This document shows, one piece after another, positions 1-7,156 of a stretch of 12,033 bases of DNA. Positions within the stretch are counted from its first letter, which is position 1. Each line of letters starts with the position of its first letter. The translations under genes were made by a program, and so were the position numbers. This DNA comes from Candidatus Poseidonia sp. (GTDB taxonomy: Archaea > Thermoplasmatota > Poseidoniia > Poseidoniales > Poseidoniaceae), in NCBI GenBank assembly GCA_013330155.1, contig DUIU01000096.1, positions 8,125-20,157 of the forward strand, in the 5' to 3' direction. Below the pieces are notes generated by a model. The model saw only the letters and a program-made list of their open reading frames with translations. It had not been told where the DNA came from and did no database searches.

Positions 1-1043
1 GATTCGGTTTCGGTATCTGAGCCGAGGGAAGTGGATGGCAAACTATCCCGTTCCTCAGCGGTCAAATCAACACCTGGAAGGCGGATAAGGTTGGTCCCCT
101 CCGTTGAGGAAATCATTTTCTCCGTGATGACTTCAAGGGTGATCAGGTAAGCGCCTGCTGGAAGGTTGGAACAATCCAAAACCGTGGAATTGGCCCCAGC
201 AACGGCTTCTCCCTTCACCCTCCAGACCTTGGTCAATCCTGATGGTGCACGTCCATCGGTCAATTCCATGCGTACGGTGCAAGGAGTTTCTGTCGTGTTC
301 TCATGACCAGCAACGGCCAGGATAAAGATGGGAGCCGGACGGTTTTCAATGGTGAAATTGAGGTTGCTCTCGGCTGTTTGGCCAAGCCCGTTTCGGTAGG
401 TTTCTTTGAGTTCATAATCACCTGCGGGCCATGAAGAGCAATCCAACGTGTGGTCGGAATCGAGAACACTGAATGGTGCTCCCGTAAAGGTTCGAACGCC
501 AGTTTCCCCGTAGCGTGGTCCTGTTTCGTCACCAAAGTTGCGAACGATTTCACATTCCTCCCCCGTCTGTAACATTGACCCTGCGTTCAGGTTAAGGTCG
601 ACACGAGGAACCTGCAGCGCTGGTGTAAGAACAAAGGTAGGGAGTGGGTAAGTAGCGATGAAATCACCGTTTGCATCAAAGAAATCCAAGCGAAGGTCGT
701 GCTCGCCTTTTGACCATGCATCATACACAAGGGTGATGTTGGTTTGGCCCTCAAAAGCCACCTCCTGAACCTCAAGAACCTCGCGCTCCTTGTGGAGGCC
801 ACGGAGTTTAACGATGAGTTCATTTGAGGCGGCGGTGGAATTCAAAACCACCACCACACGAACCGCATCGATGTCGCCATCTTGGTCGGTGTCGATGGTG
901 TCGTTTCGCAAGGCAAGCACGCTAAGGCCCTCATCTGCGAGACGCTCTTCAGTGGACAATTCTGCTCCGACCGCCGTGATGGGAAGAAGCAAGCAAGCCA
1001 TGAGAAGAGCCAGTAACATGGCAGAAGCGCGGCGGTCAAACAT
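1..1043 (-). CDS. Secreted protein with calcium loop and two Cys-paired beta-sandwich-like modules (3' end outside window)
   Basis: The frame stays open from the ATG at 1043 to the window edge, giving 347 codons without a stop; the C-terminus is missing. Residues 1-27 form a signal peptide: MFDRR, a hydrophobic stretch rich in Leu/Met/Ala, then a likely cut after VGA. Residues 51-59 (DTDQDGDID) are a DxDxDG calcium-binding loop like those of the neighbouring rod protein. Two related modules follow, about 146-235 and 236-325. Each has a Cys near its start (C164, C255) and a second Cys in an LDCS-x2-PAG motif (C202, C291), which suggests one disulphide per module in an Ig- or fibronectin-like fold. 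The start is fixed by a strong ribosome binding site at 1049-1057 and overlaps the upstream gene by 8 bases. I do not recognise a named family. Role is inferred to be at the cell surface, probably co-translated with the rod protein. Whether a membrane anchor follows cannot be seen. Confidence 0.85.
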   Translation of the reverse strand, partial: MFDRRASAMLLALLMACLLLPITAVGAELSTEERLADEGLSVLALRNDTIDTDQDGDIDAVRVVVVLNSTAASNELIVKLRGLHKEREVLEVQEVAFEGQTNITLVYDAWSKGEHDLRLDFFDANGDFIATYPLPTFVLTPALQVPRVDLNLNAGSMLQTGEECEIVRNFGDETGPRYGETGVRTFTGAPFSVLDSDHTLDCSSWPAGDYELKETYRNGLGQTAESNLNFTIENRPAPIFILAVAGHENTTETPCTVRMELTDGRAPSGLTKVWRVKGEAVAGANSTVLDCSNLPAGAYLITLEVITEKMISSTEGTNLIRLPGVDLTAEERDSLPSTSLGSDTETE

Positions 1044-3552
1044 GGTCTTCACCTCCTTCGGCCTGAGGGAGTGGTGGAAGTTGGTCCAAAGGTATCAGTT
1101 GTGGAACTGGTTCACCGATGCCGGGTGAATTCATCAATTCAGTCTCCTTCTCAAGCATGAGTTGTTCGAGCAGTTCACTGCGTCGCTTCGACCCCTTGAC
1201 CAGCAAAGCGCCGAGCGCCCCGAGAAGGAATCCAGTGCCCATGACACCGTAGGTGAGCCAAGAGGCTGCAGGGTCTTCGCCCATGATGGCGATGGCTGCG
1301 GCAAACCCGCCGTAGGAATCCGACCAACCGTCACCGTTGCCATCCGGACAACCTTGGAGGTCGCGTTGGGAGGAACCCGACTGTTCAGGGCAATCGTCTC
1401 GGAATGCACCCAAAGGCAGGTCACCGAATCCATCTTGGTCGGTGTCTTTCCATTGGAGCGCCTCGGTTGGGAAGGCATCCGCCGAACCGAATGGATGAGC
1501 TGGCCATGCCTCGGTTGGGTCGGACCAACCATCACCGTCTGTGTCGCGACATCCGAGTCGGTCGAGAAGAGAAGTCCCGCGTGTTTCGGGACAGGCATCG
1601 CCTTGATGGCCTGCCAATCGGTCGCCGTAGCCATCACCGTCGGAATCTCGCCACTGGGTGGGTTCGTGGATGAAGGCATCGCCAAGGTCAGACCAACCAT
1701 CGCCATCCGTGTCCTTGCACCCCCAACGGTCACCACCGGTGGAAGGGCCGACGGAAGTTCCCGCCACCGACGGGCAAACGTCCGCCGTGGTTCCTCTCGG
1801 GTTATCTCCACGCCCATCACCGTCAGCGTCGTGCCATTGTGTCGAATCTTGTGGCCAAGCATCGCCTGAGCCGCCAGGACTCGCAAGCCAAGTAGAAGTG
1901 GGGTCGGACCATCCATCGCCGTCTTCGTCAGGGCATCCCCATCGGTCAAAGGTGGATTCGCCCTGCGTCGTTCGACAGCCGTCTGGCCGGTACGATGTTC
2001 GCCAGGTTTGGCCGTCAAAGTATTCCGTATTGTCGCCGAATCCATCGTCATCGGTGTCGTGCCATTGCGATGCATCGTCAGGGAAAGCATCCGCGAACCC
2101 TGCCGGATGAGCAATCCAGAGATCGGTTGGATCCGAGAATCCATCACGGTCAACGTCGCGACACCCGAGTCGGTCGAACCTGCTGATCCATCCAGAATCG
2201 ACTTCTTCTGGCGTTGAATAGGTGCAGACATCGCCCTCAAAACCGGTCAGATTGTCTCCATATCCATCGCCATCTGTATCCCGATACTGAGACGGTACGA
2301 ACGGGAAATCATCGATTTGCGTGGCTCCATAGGTTTGATTGTCGCCCCAACCATCCTCATCAGTGTCCCGCCATTGGGTCGGATTGAAGGGGAAATCATC
2401 AATTCGTTGAGCGCCGATGGTTTGGTTGTCGCCCCAACCATCACGGTCGGTGTCCAACCATTGGGTTGGTTCCAACGGGAAGGCATCCGAGCCGTTGTTG
2501 ATGGTCCAGTTTTCATCGCCATCGGAATAGGTGTCCATGTCGGTGTCAACGCAACCGTAGCGGTCTGAGAAGGATGTACCTCGAATGAAGGGGCAGGCAT
2601 CAGGTTGGGAGGCATTGCTGACGAACTGGCCAATCTCCCAAAGAGCGCGACTGGCGTTCAATGATGGGTCGTCCCAGTTGTCGCCGTAGCCATCTTCATC
2701 GGTGTCGTTCCACTGTGAGGCATCGTAAGCGAAGGCGTCGCCTTTGCCTGCTGGGTGGGCGAACCACGCCTCGTAACCGTTCAGGCCGCCCGGGTCTGGG
2801 TCAGAATACGAATCTCCATCGGAATCCACGCAACCGTAGCGGTCTGAAGACGAATAGCCACGGCTGAACTGACAATGGTCTCCCTCGAATCCATCGAGGT
2901 TATCGCCATACCCATCGTTGTCCGAATCAAGCCACTGCGATGGCTCACTCGCAAATGCATCGGCTCCGTTTTGAACACCCCATCCGCTGTCCGGGTCGGA
3001 CCAGCCGTCACCATCGGAGTCCGTGCATCCCGAGCGGTCGTTGGTGGACGCTCCAACCAAGTTGGTACAGTCATCCTCGGTGTCAACGAATCCATCTTCG
3101 TCAGAGTCTCGGTTGGTCTTGTCAATGGAAGGTGTCAGCGTGTAATCAAAGCCGTCGTTACACCATGAGTCCTTTCCCTCGACTTTCAAGATGATTTCAC
3201 CGGCCGTTGAAAGGGTGGTTGAGAGGGTGGAGGTTGGTGAACCATCGTCGACATTTTGTGAAACAGAGCCCATTTTGAAAGTCCCGTCCCATCCGTCATT
3301 AATACACAGCCAATTCGGATTGCTCATGCTTCCAGAGAAGGTGACTTGGATAATATCACCCATTTTACCTTGTATTTTCCAATAATCTTGTTTGTCCTTG
3401 GGAGAACACCCGTCATCTGAACAAACATAGCCGCTGGACGAGACACCATCGGTCAGCGTGTTGGCGCTGGTCTCGGAATCGTCGGCACTCGCCAGCGGCA
3501 AATGCAGCAAGGCGAGGCCGAGGAAAACCACGAGCACGAAGCGACCGCCCAT
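1036..3552 (-). CDS. Membrane-anchored surface protein with pre-peptidase-like head and 18 thrombospondin type 3-like calcium repeats
   Basis: This 838-residue protein has a signal peptide at 1-23 (cut after LASA), a Cys-containing beta-rich domain at about 29-142 resembling the bacterial pre-peptidase C-terminal (PPC) fold, and a long repeat region at about 148-757. The repeats carry 18 acidic DxDxDGxxD loops of the thrombospondin type 3 kind, in two flavours. Type A is Asp-Ala-Phe-Pro...QW followed by DTDxDGxGDN (nine copies); type B is C-x9-20-DRxGC followed by DTDGDGWSD (eight copies); one extra loop begins the array. A single membrane helix at about 766-785 is followed by KGSKRR and a Pro-rich tail of about 45 residues, so the bulk should lie outside the cell. 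Such loops in known families bind calcium and stiffen the chain. A role as a surface rod or adhesin is inferred; no catalytic motif is visible. A weak TATA-like element lies about 25 bases upstream and there is no ribosome binding site, which fits a leaderless message. Confidence 0.9.
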   Translation of the reverse strand: MGGRFVLVVFLGLALLHLPLASADDSETSANTLTDGVSSSGYVCSDDGCSPKDKQDYWKIQGKMGDIIQVTFSGSMSNPNWLCINDGWDGTFKMGSVSQNVDDGSPTSTLSTTLSTAGEIILKVEGKDSWCNDGFDYTLTPSIDKTNRDSDEDGFVDTEDDCTNLVGASTNDRSGCTDSDGDGWSDPDSGWGVQNGADAFASEPSQWLDSDNDGYGDNLDGFEGDHCQFSRGYSSSDRYGCVDSDGDSYSDPDPGGLNGYEAWFAHPAGKGDAFAYDASQWNDTDEDGYGDNWDDPSLNASRALWEIGQFVSNASQPDACPFIRGTSFSDRYGCVDTDMDTYSDGDENWTINNGSDAFPLEPTQWLDTDRDGWGDNQTIGAQRIDDFPFNPTQWRDTDEDGWGDNQTYGATQIDDFPFVPSQYRDTDGDGYGDNLTGFEGDVCTYSTPEEVDSGWISRFDRLGCRDVDRDGFSDPTDLWIAHPAGFADAFPDDASQWHDTDDDGFGDNTEYFDGQTWRTSYRPDGCRTTQGESTFDRWGCPDEDGDGWSDPTSTWLASPGGSGDAWPQDSTQWHDADGDGRGDNPRGTTADVCPSVAGTSVGPSTGGDRWGCKDTDGDGWSDLGDAFIHEPTQWRDSDGDGYGDRLAGHQGDACPETRGTSLLDRLGCRDTDGDGWSDPTEAWPAHPFGSADAFPTEALQWKDTDQDGFGDLPLGAFRDDCPEQSGSSQRDLQGCPDGNGDGWSDSYGGFAAAIAIMGEDPAASWLTYGVMGTGFLLGALGALLVKGSKRRSELLEQLMLEKETELMNSPGIGEPVPQLIPLDQLPPLPQAEGGEDHV
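1049..1057 (-). promoter_or_regulatory. Strong Shine-Dalgarno site inside the upstream gene
   Basis: On the minus strand the bases read AGGAGGTGA, 5 bases before the ATG at 1043. This matches the usual archaeal 16S rRNA 3' end (ATCACCTCCT) over its whole length. It lies inside the last codons of the upstream rod-protein gene, where it encodes Glu-Gly-Gly-Glu, and it decides the start of the downstream gene. Confidence 0.8.
1282..3111 (-). repeat. Degenerate coding tandem repeat: thrombospondin type 3-like calcium loops
   Basis: The stretch encodes residues about 148-757 of the rod protein. Loop order is one starter loop, then B A B A B A A A B A B A B A B A B, where A is the QW-DTDxDGxGDN unit and B is the DRxGC-DTDGDGWSD unit. 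Each B unit brings a Cys pair, giving eight potential disulphides. The A triplet in the middle (about 2235-2480) breaks an otherwise regular alternation, as expected from unit duplication. The last B loop reads DGNGDGWSD, so its second acidic ligand is replaced by Asn. The repeats diverge at DNA level, so this is old protein-level duplication and not a recent satellite. Confidence 0.8.
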
Positions 3553-3571
3553 GTTCGCTGATGGAGAAGCG

Positions 3572-3581
3572 GATTATCAAA
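3572..3581 (-). promoter_or_regulatory. Probable TATA element for the rod-protein operon
   Basis: The minus strand reads TTGATAATCC, centred about 25 bases before the ATG at 3552. That is the position expected for an archaeal TATA box driving a leaderless transcript. No Shine-Dalgarno sequence precedes the ATG. The match is weaker than for the other promoters in the window and lies directly against the terminator of the upstream operon. Confidence 0.45.
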
Positions 3582-3598
3582 AGCACCCCTACGGGGTG
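3577..3598 (-). terminator. Hairpin and T-run terminator of the Nudix-photolyase-epimerase operon
   Basis: Ten bases after the epimerase stop codon the minus strand has CACCCC-GTA-GGGGTG (a perfect 6-bp stem with a 3-base loop, 3584-3598) followed by CTTTTGAT. It is placed and shaped like an intrinsic terminator. Archaea often terminate on T-runs alone, so the contribution of the hairpin is uncertain. Confidence 0.6.
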
Positions 3599-3607
3599 TT
3601 GCGCTGC

Positions 3608-5005
3608 TCATGGGATTTTTTGCTTCCCGAGGCACTGTCGCAGGCACGATTCAAGGTGGTCGTGCTGGAAGGTAAAACCGCTGTCCTGCAACCGCTTTGG
3701 AAGGACACGCTGACCGCTGAGAACGAGAGCCTGAGCCAATTCGCCGAACATGATTTTGAGCACAAATCCTGGAGCGGGTGCAAACCACGGTCGGAGCAGC
3801 ACCTTACCCAGCGTCTTGGCGTACTGCTTCTGAGTCACCGGTTCGGGAGCGGTGAGGTTGTAGGGCCCGTCGCATGCATCGTTCATCATCAAGTGGTACG
3901 TCGCGTAGATGTGGTCGTGGAGTGAGATCCATGGGTAATATTGCCGACCTCCTCCCGCCGGACCCCCAGCGCCGAGAAGGGTCGGAAGCATGAGTTGTTG
4001 CAAGGCTCCACCCATGGGCGTGGTGACCAGACCGGTGCGCAACCAAACGGTGCGTATCCCGAGGTCCTGAGCGGGAGCACCAGCGGCTTCCCAAGCTTGA
4101 CACATTTCGGAAAGAAAATCATCACCTGGTGAAGAAGATTCAGTGAGTGATTCGTTGCCCCGATTGCCGTAGAAGCCCACTGCGGAGCCGCACATGAACG
4201 TCTTGGGCGGTTGTTCAAGGGTGGCAAAAAGACGAACAAGATGCTCGGTTGGCACCGTTCGACTGGACCAAATACGTTCCTTTCGCTTTGCATTCCACCG
4301 TTTATCGCCGATGCCCAGACCGGCCAAATGGATGACGGTGTCGTACCCTTCGAGACTGCCTTCAATGACCTCGCCCTTGCGGTCATCCCAAACCACACAC
4401 GGTTCGTCATCAACGTCGGAAGGCAAAACTGTGGACGGTCGAACCAGCCGGGTCACATGGTGCCCAGCGGCCTGCAGGAAAGCACACAACTGCATTCCAA
4501 TTAACCCGGTTGAGCCACTGACCAGGACCTTTTGTTGTGGTTGGTCGGCGTACTGTGAGATGCGCTTGATGTCTTCTTGGACTCGCAACGTCCGGTAGGC
4601 AAACATCTGCTTCATGCGCCCTTTCACCGTGAATGGAGCGGTCCAAAAGGTGAGTGGATGCAGCGGGAGTTTCCATTGGATGGTGTCATGGATTTCACTG
4701 GTCTTGGCGCTGGTTGACACAAAGCGGTGCTCGTGGTCCCAAGCGCCGAAGGGGCCTTTTTCCATGACGTCGTTGAAGACTTCTCCGGAAACCACGCCGT
4801 AATGCCGAGCGACCCACGTCGGACGGAGTGGTCCAAGCGTGATTTTGAATCGGGTGGTCGCATCGTTGACAAGCGCTCCAGCCTCCACGGGACGGATGCC
4901 CTCCCATTCAGGCATAATTCGGCGAAAGGCGCCCTTGCTATCGTACCAGGACCAAACATCCTCCACGGGGGCATCGTAGGCTGCGATGTGGGAGTAGGTC
5001 GGCAT
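3608..5005 (-). CDS. SRPBCC domain fused to NAD(P)-dependent epimerase of the TIGR01777 (YfcH-like) family
   Basis: The protein has 465 residues. Residues 1-150 look like an SRPBCC/START ligand-binding domain (N-terminal HIAAYDAPVEDVWSWY and later HxHRF and MFAYRTLRV motifs). Residues 158-410 are an extended short-chain dehydrogenase fold: nucleotide-binding GSTGLIG at 164-170, HLAG at 226-229, the GSAVGFYGNRG element at 273-283 and CQAWE at 302-306, where this family lacks the usual YxxxK. Residues about 416-462 match the small C-terminal DUF1731-type domain (GQRVLPKRLQDSGFTF). SRPBCC fusions to this epimerase are known in bacteria. Substrate and reaction are not established for the family; some members carry an unsupported 'cell division inhibitor SulA' label. 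It is the last gene of its operon, 9 bases after the photolyase stop. The ATG at 5005 is preceded only by a weak GAGG. Confidence 0.9.
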   Translation of the reverse strand: MPTYSHIAAYDAPVEDVWSWYDSKGAFRRIMPEWEGIRPVEAGALVNDATTRFKITLGPLRPTWVARHYGVVSGEVFNDVMEKGPFGAWDHEHRFVSTSAKTSEIHDTIQWKLPLHPLTFWTAPFTVKGRMKQMFAYRTLRVQEDIKRISQYADQPQQKVLVSGSTGLIGMQLCAFLQAAGHHVTRLVRPSTVLPSDVDDEPCVVWDDRKGEVIEGSLEGYDTVIHLAGLGIGDKRWNAKRKERIWSSRTVPTEHLVRLFATLEQPPKTFMCGSAVGFYGNRGNESLTESSSPGDDFLSEMCQAWEAAGAPAQDLGIRTVWLRTGLVTTPMGGALQQLMLPTLLGAGGPAGGGRQYYPWISLHDHIYATYHLMMNDACDGPYNLTAPEPVTQKQYAKTLGKVLLRPWFAPAPGFVLKIMFGELAQALVLSGQRVLPKRLQDSGFTFQHDHLESCLRQCLGKQKIP

Positions 5006-5014
5006 GTGAATCCC

Positions 5015-6559
5015 TCACTGGTGGGCAGAATAAAAGGAAGGCCCGGAGCCCAAAACATTGGTTGGTTCACTCGATTTGGTGTATTTTTCAACGTACCCTT
5101 TCGTTTTGAATTTTCGAGCCGTTGAAGCACTGGTCATGCAACGTACCTTCCCGTACACGGCCCGTTCCGTCCAACCTCGGTCGAATTTACCCATGACCCA
5201 TCCGATACCGGTGTAGGAGTTCGGGTCGCGACCATCAAGTGCCCATCGGTCGTTGAGGGCAATCATCCAGTCCATGGCCGTTTGAGGGTTAGGCGACCAT
5301 TCGAGAATTTTCTTCCCCCAAAGCATTCGCAGATAGTTGTGAATGATGCCTTCCTGGCGAAGTTGATTTTGTGCGGCATTCCATAGAGGGTCATGGGTGG
5401 ATGCAGATTCGAGTTCTTCGAAGGTGTAGAGATAGGGCCGCTCGTCTTTTTCGTGCTCAGCCAGCGTTGTTTTGGCCCATTCGGGGAGAGAATCGTAGTC
5501 CGTATGGTTTTCGATCATGGCGCAATGAATGAACCCAATGTCTCGCCAGGTGATGATTTGGTCGAGAAAAGCCTCCACCGGTTCGGGCAAGCCCCACCAT
5601 CCTTGACGGCGTCCATCATTGGGGGGGTTGACCATACTGACATCCCAACGGTGGTGGGTGAAAATGTCGTGTAGGATGGAGTGAACGCTGATGTGTCCGT
5701 AATGGAGCCATGGCGAAAGTCCACTTGCACCGCGCTCTTGTGGTTCGTTGCGCTTTTCGTGGTAAGCTTGCAATCGCTCTGCGAAAAATTCCTTCCAGCG
5801 GCGACGGCCCTCAACATATCCGCCTTTCTTTCCAATGACTGGACGAACTTCATGGTCAATACGAAGGGTCGAAAGCGCCTCTCGTCCAATGTCACCACCT
5901 TCGGAAACACGCCACAAAAATTCGTAAGGTGTCATTGGTGTATCGGTTTGAGCGAAGATGGCCTTGACGGCGGCCGGATCCATTTGCGGAAGGTCATGTG
6001 CGGATTCCAATGGCCGTTGCTTAGGAAATTCATGCATGTGTTCACGGATGGTTTTGTGGAGGTGTCGACGCAGCGAATACGCTGTGGAAAAATCGCGTCC
6101 TTGGGCTCGCATGGCCATAAATCCGTTTGAGTCGACAACGTGAATCTCACACGGAATGACGGTTAAAGCGGTGTCCAGAACATGCTTTGGATAGTATGTG
6201 GGGTAGTCATCAATGACACACACTCGTGCATGCTCGAGCCAACCCTTGAGGAGTCCAGATGCTTCCTTGCGTTTGGTTTCAACATACGGGATGTAGGTCA
6301 CACCAGATTGAGAAAAAGCGCTGCGGTTGTCGACCATGCCTTGCAAAACAAAGGTCGAAATTCGGTCATTGGCCCATCGGTGTTGAAGGGCCAAGCATTC
6401 GATCACCACCAAGGGAACTGCATGTTGCTTTGCCAAGTCAATGGCATGCTCAAGGGCATGATTCCACTGAGAGCGTCGTGCAGAGGTCATCCAGTAGACG
6501 ACCACCTCTCCATGCTGGTTGGGAACGCCGTGAATGTTCACTCGGCTACTTGGAATCAT
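5015..6559 (-). CDS. phr: Class II CPD DNA photolyase
   Basis: This 514-residue flavoprotein should split cyclobutane pyrimidine dimers in DNA using blue or near-UV light and FADH-. The N-terminal half is the antenna-type Rossmann domain (VVVYWM at 19-24, VPLVVIECL at 48-56). The C-terminal half carries the class II signatures in order: LSPWLHYGHIS (281-291), THDPLWNAAQ (388-397), LRMLWGKKILEWS (410-422), LNDRWALDGRDPNSYTGIGW (435-454), and a final VYGKVRCM...KF block (468-484). These blocks are typical of class II enzymes such as those of Methanosarcina and plants, and differ from class I photolyases and cryptochromes. Length is normal. The start overlaps the Nudix stop as ATGA and has a GGTGAT ribosome binding site at 6565-6570, so translation is probably coupled. 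Pairing with the Nudix gene fits a DNA-repair and nucleotide-care operon. Confidence 0.95.
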   Translation of the reverse strand: MIPSSRVNIHGVPNQHGEVVVYWMTSARRSQWNHALEHAIDLAKQHAVPLVVIECLALQHRWANDRISTFVLQGMVDNRSAFSQSGVTYIPYVETKRKEASGLLKGWLEHARVCVIDDYPTYYPKHVLDTALTVIPCEIHVVDSNGFMAMRAQGRDFSTAYSLRRHLHKTIREHMHEFPKQRPLESAHDLPQMDPAAVKAIFAQTDTPMTPYEFLWRVSEGGDIGREALSTLRIDHEVRPVIGKKGGYVEGRRRWKEFFAERLQAYHEKRNEPQERGASGLSPWLHYGHISVHSILHDIFTHHRWDVSMVNPPNDGRRQGWWGLPEPVEAFLDQIITWRDIGFIHCAMIENHTDYDSLPEWAKTTLAEHEKDERPYLYTFEELESASTHDPLWNAAQNQLRQEGIIHNYLRMLWGKKILEWSPNPQTAMDWMIALNDRWALDGRDPNSYTGIGWVMGKFDRGWTERAVYGKVRCMTSASTARKFKTKGYVEKYTKSSEPTNVLGSGPSFYSAHQ

Positions 6560-7059
6560 GAGGCATCACCCTGTCGTAGTCGTTCGGTTTTACTGGTTCT
6601 GTAGACGGCGTATGGGCTCGAACGTGGTGTCAAGCCTGCGAGATTGGGCATGAGGCTTCGCTGGGTCAGTCCGTCGATGGCCAACTGATGCATGGTTTCA
6701 GAAACCCATTCAATTGATGCACACTGAGTGAGGGTGAACCATTTGATGGAAGATATTTCTTCGTTGGCATGCGCCGCGACATCTCCCTCGACATGGACGT
6801 CATAACATAAGAACACAGCAGGTCCGTCGTTTCTGAGCGCTGTTCGCACACCAGCTAATCCCATTACCTGGCCCTGATGGCCTGTTTCTTCCTTGAGTTC
6901 TCGCAGGGCGGCCGTCTCTGGACTTTCCCCTTGGTCAACTCGACCTTTTGGCAGTCCCCATCTTCCTTTGTGGGCTCCGCTTGCCTCTTGAACAAGAAGA
7001 ATCGTCCCCGCTCGGACGACCCTAGCGGCGACGCCCAAATCACAAAGCAAACTAGCCAT
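6556..7059 (-). CDS. Nudix hydrolase
   Basis: The protein has 167 residues when started at the ATG at 7059. The Nudix box GX5EX7REUXEEXG is complete: G39, E45, then REL at 53-55, E57, E58 and G60, with His at position 61 where a hydrophobic residue is usual. It is preceded by GRWGLPKG, the typical strand-loop entry. The family hydrolyses nucleoside diphosphates linked to another group, with Mg2+ held by the box glutamates; the substrate here cannot be told. An ATG at 7158 in the same frame would add 33 residues, but these are basic, unlike the family, and would reach into the divergent ribA gene. A TATA box centred 26 bases before 7059 supports the shorter, leaderless form. It leads the operon with the photolyase, so cleaning oxidised nucleotides or trimming a flavin- or NAD-type metabolite is plausible but unproven. 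Confidence 0.9.
   Translation of the reverse strand: MASLLCDLGVAARVVRAGTILLVQEASGAHKGRWGLPKGRVDQGESPETAALRELKEETGHQGQVMGLAGVRTALRNDGPAVFLCYDVHVEGDVAAHANEEISSIKWFTLTQCASIEWVSETMHQLAIDGLTQRSLMPNLAGLTPRSSPYAVYRTSKTERLRQGDAS
6565..6570 (-). promoter_or_regulatory. Ribosome binding site of the photolyase gene
   Basis: The minus strand reads GGTGAT five bases before the ATG at 6559, complementary to ATCACC at the usual archaeal 16S rRNA 3' end. It supports the ATG in the ATGA overlap as the true start. Confidence 0.6.
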
Positions 7060-7080
7060 TAATACCCATATTTTCGACCG

Positions 7081-7089
7081 ACTATATGA
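7081..7089 (-). promoter_or_regulatory. TATA box of the Nudix-photolyase operon
   Basis: The minus strand reads TCATATAGT, centred about 26 bases before the ATG at 7059. The spacing predicts transcription starting at or next to the A of the start codon, so the message would be leaderless; no ribosome binding site is present. It shares the 97-base divergent region 7060-7156 with the ribA promoter. Confidence 0.65.
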
Positions 7090-7126
7090 AAGACGGTTTG
7101 AGCCCCTGCAAGAAAAAAGACGAGTG

Positions 7127-7135
7127 TTTATATAC
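7127..7135 (+). promoter_or_regulatory. TATA box of the ribA operon
   Basis: TTTATATAC is centred about 26 bases before the ATG at 7157, with a purine-rich AAGAAAAAAGACGAG stretch upstream that could serve as the TFB recognition element. It predicts a leaderless ribA message starting at 7157 and argues against an in-frame ATG at 7124, which lies upstream of this box. Confidence 0.75.
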
Positions 7136-7156
7136 AAACTTGCAATTTTTTGTAAC

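Noticed and set aside
1162..1869. Long open frame on the plus strand (235 codons) antisense to the calcium-repeat gene
   Set aside because: It is a by-product of the repetitive codons of the rod protein: it has no domain, no ribosome binding site or TATA box, and other long antisense frames run through the same repeats.
1134..2240. Minus-strand open frame of 368 codons in a shifted frame inside the rod-protein gene
   Set aside because: It is a frame-shifted reading of the same repeats, rich in Thr, Met and Arg without any fold signature. The main frame has signal peptide, repeats and membrane anchor in one continuous reading.
3608..5005. Label 'cell division inhibitor SulA' often attached to YfcH-like proteins
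   Set aside because: The protein has a nucleotide-binding epimerase fold with an SRPBCC domain and nothing resembling the small SOS protein SulA.
5015..6559. Cryptochrome or (6-4) photolyase assignment
   Set aside because: The blocks DGRDPNSYTGIGW, THDPLWNAAQ and the terminal VYGKVRCM are class II CPD photolyase signatures, not those of the class I or cryptochrome groups.
7124..7156. Upstream in-frame ATG that would lengthen RibA by 11 residues
   Set aside because: It lies upstream of and partly within the TATA box, before the predicted transcription start, and the extra residues are not part of the conserved RibA N-terminus.
7060..7156. Possible FMN riboswitch ahead of ribA
   Set aside because: The predicted message is leaderless, leaving no 5' untranslated region to hold an aptamer, and the conserved FMN-aptamer segments are not seen.
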